A stretch of DNA of 64,000 nt from Bacillota bacterium (lineage in GTDB: Bacteria > Bacteroidota > Bacteroidia > Bacteroidales > Bacteroidaceae), in assembly GCA_023664625.1 (NCBI GenBank), contig JAMPFD010000002.1:261248-325247 (forward strand), given 5' to 3'. The stretch's first letter is position 1, and each line of letters starts with the position of its first letter. Shown here in pieces: positions 62,882 to 64,000 of this stretch. Position numbers and translations under genes: made by a program. Under the pieces are notes generated by a model. The model did no database searches and was not told the origin of the DNA. It worked only from the letters and a program-made list of their open reading frames with translations.

Positions 62882-63937
62882 ATGAATAACAATCATCTTG
62901 TAATTATGGCTGGCGGCGTAGGTAGCCGATTTTGGCCTATGAGCACTGAAGAGACACCAAAGCAGTTTATAGATGTACTTGGTGTCGGCAAGTCCTTGCT
63001 TCAACTTACAATGCAGCGCTTTGCCGGTATATGTGCACCGGAGAATGTATGGGTTGTGACAAATGCCGCTTATGTTGAGAAGGTACATGACCAGTTGCCA
63101 GATATTCCACGTGAGAATATTCTCAGTGAACCTTGCCGTCGCAACACGGCTCCATGTATCTGTTATGTAAGCTGGCGTATCAAGACAAAAAACCCTAAAG
63201 CTAATATTGTTGTAACTCCAAGTGACCATATCGTCACAGATACGCAGGAGTTTCAGCGTGTGATAAAGTCTGCCTTGCAGTTTACAAGTGAGAGTGATGC
63301 GATTGTCACTCTTGGAATGAAGCCTACGCGCCCTGAAACCGGTTACGGTTACATACAGGCAGACTTATCATCAAATACTGTGCGTAACAAGGAAATCTTT
63401 GCCGTTGAGCAGTTTCGTGAGAAGCCGGATCTGGAAACAGCGAAAGAATATGTGAAGCATAACAACTATTTTTGGAATGCCGGAATATTCGTATGGAGTG
63501 CATCGACTATCATAACAGCGTTCCGCCTGTATGCTCCTACAATAAACCGTATATTCGAGGGGCTGGAGAACGTTTATGGAACAGACGGTGAACAGGCTAT
63601 GATAGATAAGATGTATCCTGAGTGTGAGAGTATATCCGTAGACTATGCCATTATGGAAAATGCTGAGGATATATATGTCCAGCCTTCTGATTTCGGATGG
63701 AGTGATTTGGGAACTTGGGGCTCCCTGTGGACTCTTACAAAGCATGATGTCAATGGTAACGGGTGCATAGGTGATAATGTCCGTATGATAGACTCACGTA
63801 ACTGTATAGTACATACGATGGAGGAAAAGCAGGTCGTTGTACAGGGGCTTGACGGTTATATTATTGCTGAGAAGGATGATACATTGCTTATATGTAAACT
63901 CTCAGAAGAGCAGCGTATAAAGAATTTCCATGATTGA
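62882..63937 (+). CDS. manC: Mannose-1-phosphate guanylyltransferase
   Basis: Makes GDP-mannose from mannose-1-phosphate and GTP for polysaccharide or GDP-fucose synthesis. The 351-residue protein has the nucleotidyl loop MAGGVGSRFWPMSTEETPKQF with its conserved Arg and Lys, VTPSDHIV, GYGYIQ, EKPDLETA, and NAGIFVW and DFGWSDLGTWGSLW, all hallmarks of the ManC/GMP family. The C-terminal isomerase domain of bifunctional enzymes is missing, so it is the single-function form. The start is the ATG at 62882. An IS3-type element end follows 9 bp after the stop. Confidence 0.95.
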   Translation: MNNNHLVIMAGGVGSRFWPMSTEETPKQFIDVLGVGKSLLQLTMQRFAGICAPENVWVVTNAAYVEKVHDQLPDIPRENILSEPCRRNTAPCICYVSWRIKTKNPKANIVVTPSDHIVTDTQEFQRVIKSALQFTSESDAIVTLGMKPTRPETGYGYIQADLSSNTVRNKEIFAVEQFREKPDLETAKEYVKHNNYFWNAGIFVWSASTIITAFRLYAPTINRIFEGLENVYGTDGEQAMIDKMYPECESISVDYAIMENAEDIYVQPSDFGWSDLGTWGSLWTLTKHDVNGNGCIGDNVRMIDSRNCIVHTMEEKQVVVQGLDGYIIAEKDDTLLICKLSEEQRIKNFHD

Positions 63938-63946
63938 TATGGTTTG

Positions 63947-64000
63947 TGAACTGCACCCCAAAAGTTAGACAAAAAACTTTTGTGGTGCTTTTTATGAAGT
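63947..64000 (+). mobile_element. Left end of an IS3-family insertion sequence (partial)
   Basis: The sequence after TGAACTGCACCCCAAAAG and its imperfect inverse CTTTTGTGGTGC matches the terminal hairpin seen at the ends of IS3-family elements in Bacteroidales. An ATG at 63994 begins what should be the transposase orfA, but the window ends there. Direct repeats cannot be checked. Confidence 0.6.

Overview
The window looks like a Bacteroidales chromosome, most likely Prevotella or a close relative. Three things point there. First, many intergenic regions carry the Bacteroidetes promoter pair (a -7 box TAnnTTTG and a TTG or TTTG -33 box about 19-21 bp upstream) and Shine-Dalgarno sites are scarce. 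Second, several products belong to Bacteroidetes-restricted families (DUF4738, DUF3078, DUF4199, DUF4301, HU-like/SPOR proteins). Third, the decayed RHS gene and the dispersed repeats are of a Prevotella-like kind. No 16S rRNA or species marker is present, so the genus is an inference.

Layout. 1-3.0 kb is a decayed accessory patch: a lipoprotein, a broken XRE regulator, an intact GIY-YIG/DUF4357 protein and fragments of an RHS gene. 3.1-5.2 kb holds pepT and trmD on the minus strand. 5.3-16.4 kb is an unusual plus-strand cluster: a DapA-family aldolase, an SSS symporter, L-fucose isomerase, a 983-residue fusion (UroD-like methyltransferase, homocysteine methyltransferase, corrinoid carrier), an MtaA-like methyltransferase, a second SSS symporter and a PduO-type cobalamin adenosyltransferase. 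I read it as a sugar-linked, corrinoid-dependent methyl-transfer pathway that makes methionine. The substrate is not known, and O-methylated fucose is only a hypothesis. It is followed by a terminator, a 42-bp perfect palindrome and an 11-unit 21-bp tandem repeat.

17-22.4 kb carries an HU-like protein, a Crp/Fnr regulator, ApbE, an outer-membrane-type protein, a GT2 glycosyltransferase and a DUF4199 protein. 22.4-22.7 kb is an RNA locus (SRP RNA and tRNA-Thr). 23.2-32.1 kb is a minus-strand run yidC, S9 peptidase, glnS, dedA, galM, galK. 32.3-39.8 kb holds a DUF3078 protein, queuosine genes (queH and a precursor transporter), lepA, a second Crp/Fnr gene, a REP-like element and a HAD phosphatase. 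39.9-44.8 kb is an exopolysaccharide operon (sugar-phosphate transferase, rfbA, Wzc-type kinase); rfbC and a mannose-1-phosphate guanylyltransferase lie farther on.

45-47.8 kb is a cell-division/RNA-decay operon (zapA, rny). 48-57.5 kb holds a urea transporter, a DUF4301 protein, a RelA with a degenerate hydrolase site, a PorE-like OmpA lipoprotein, an FHA protein and an HU-SPOR protein. 58-64 kb carries rfbC, a second DUF4738-type lipoprotein, a probable 6S-like RNA divergent from aspS, a winged-helix protein, the guanylyltransferase and, at the edge, the left end of an IS3-family element.

Base composition is uneven. From about 5 to 22 kb, and most strongly from 13 to 16.4 kb, genes favour C- or G-ended codons; from 22.7 kb on the sequence is more AT-rich. 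Two four-unit arrays of a GGTAACC-type motif with an exact 22-bp period, a 78-bp tandem duplication and a pair of 32-nt dispersed palindromic elements are further structures not explained by the genes.
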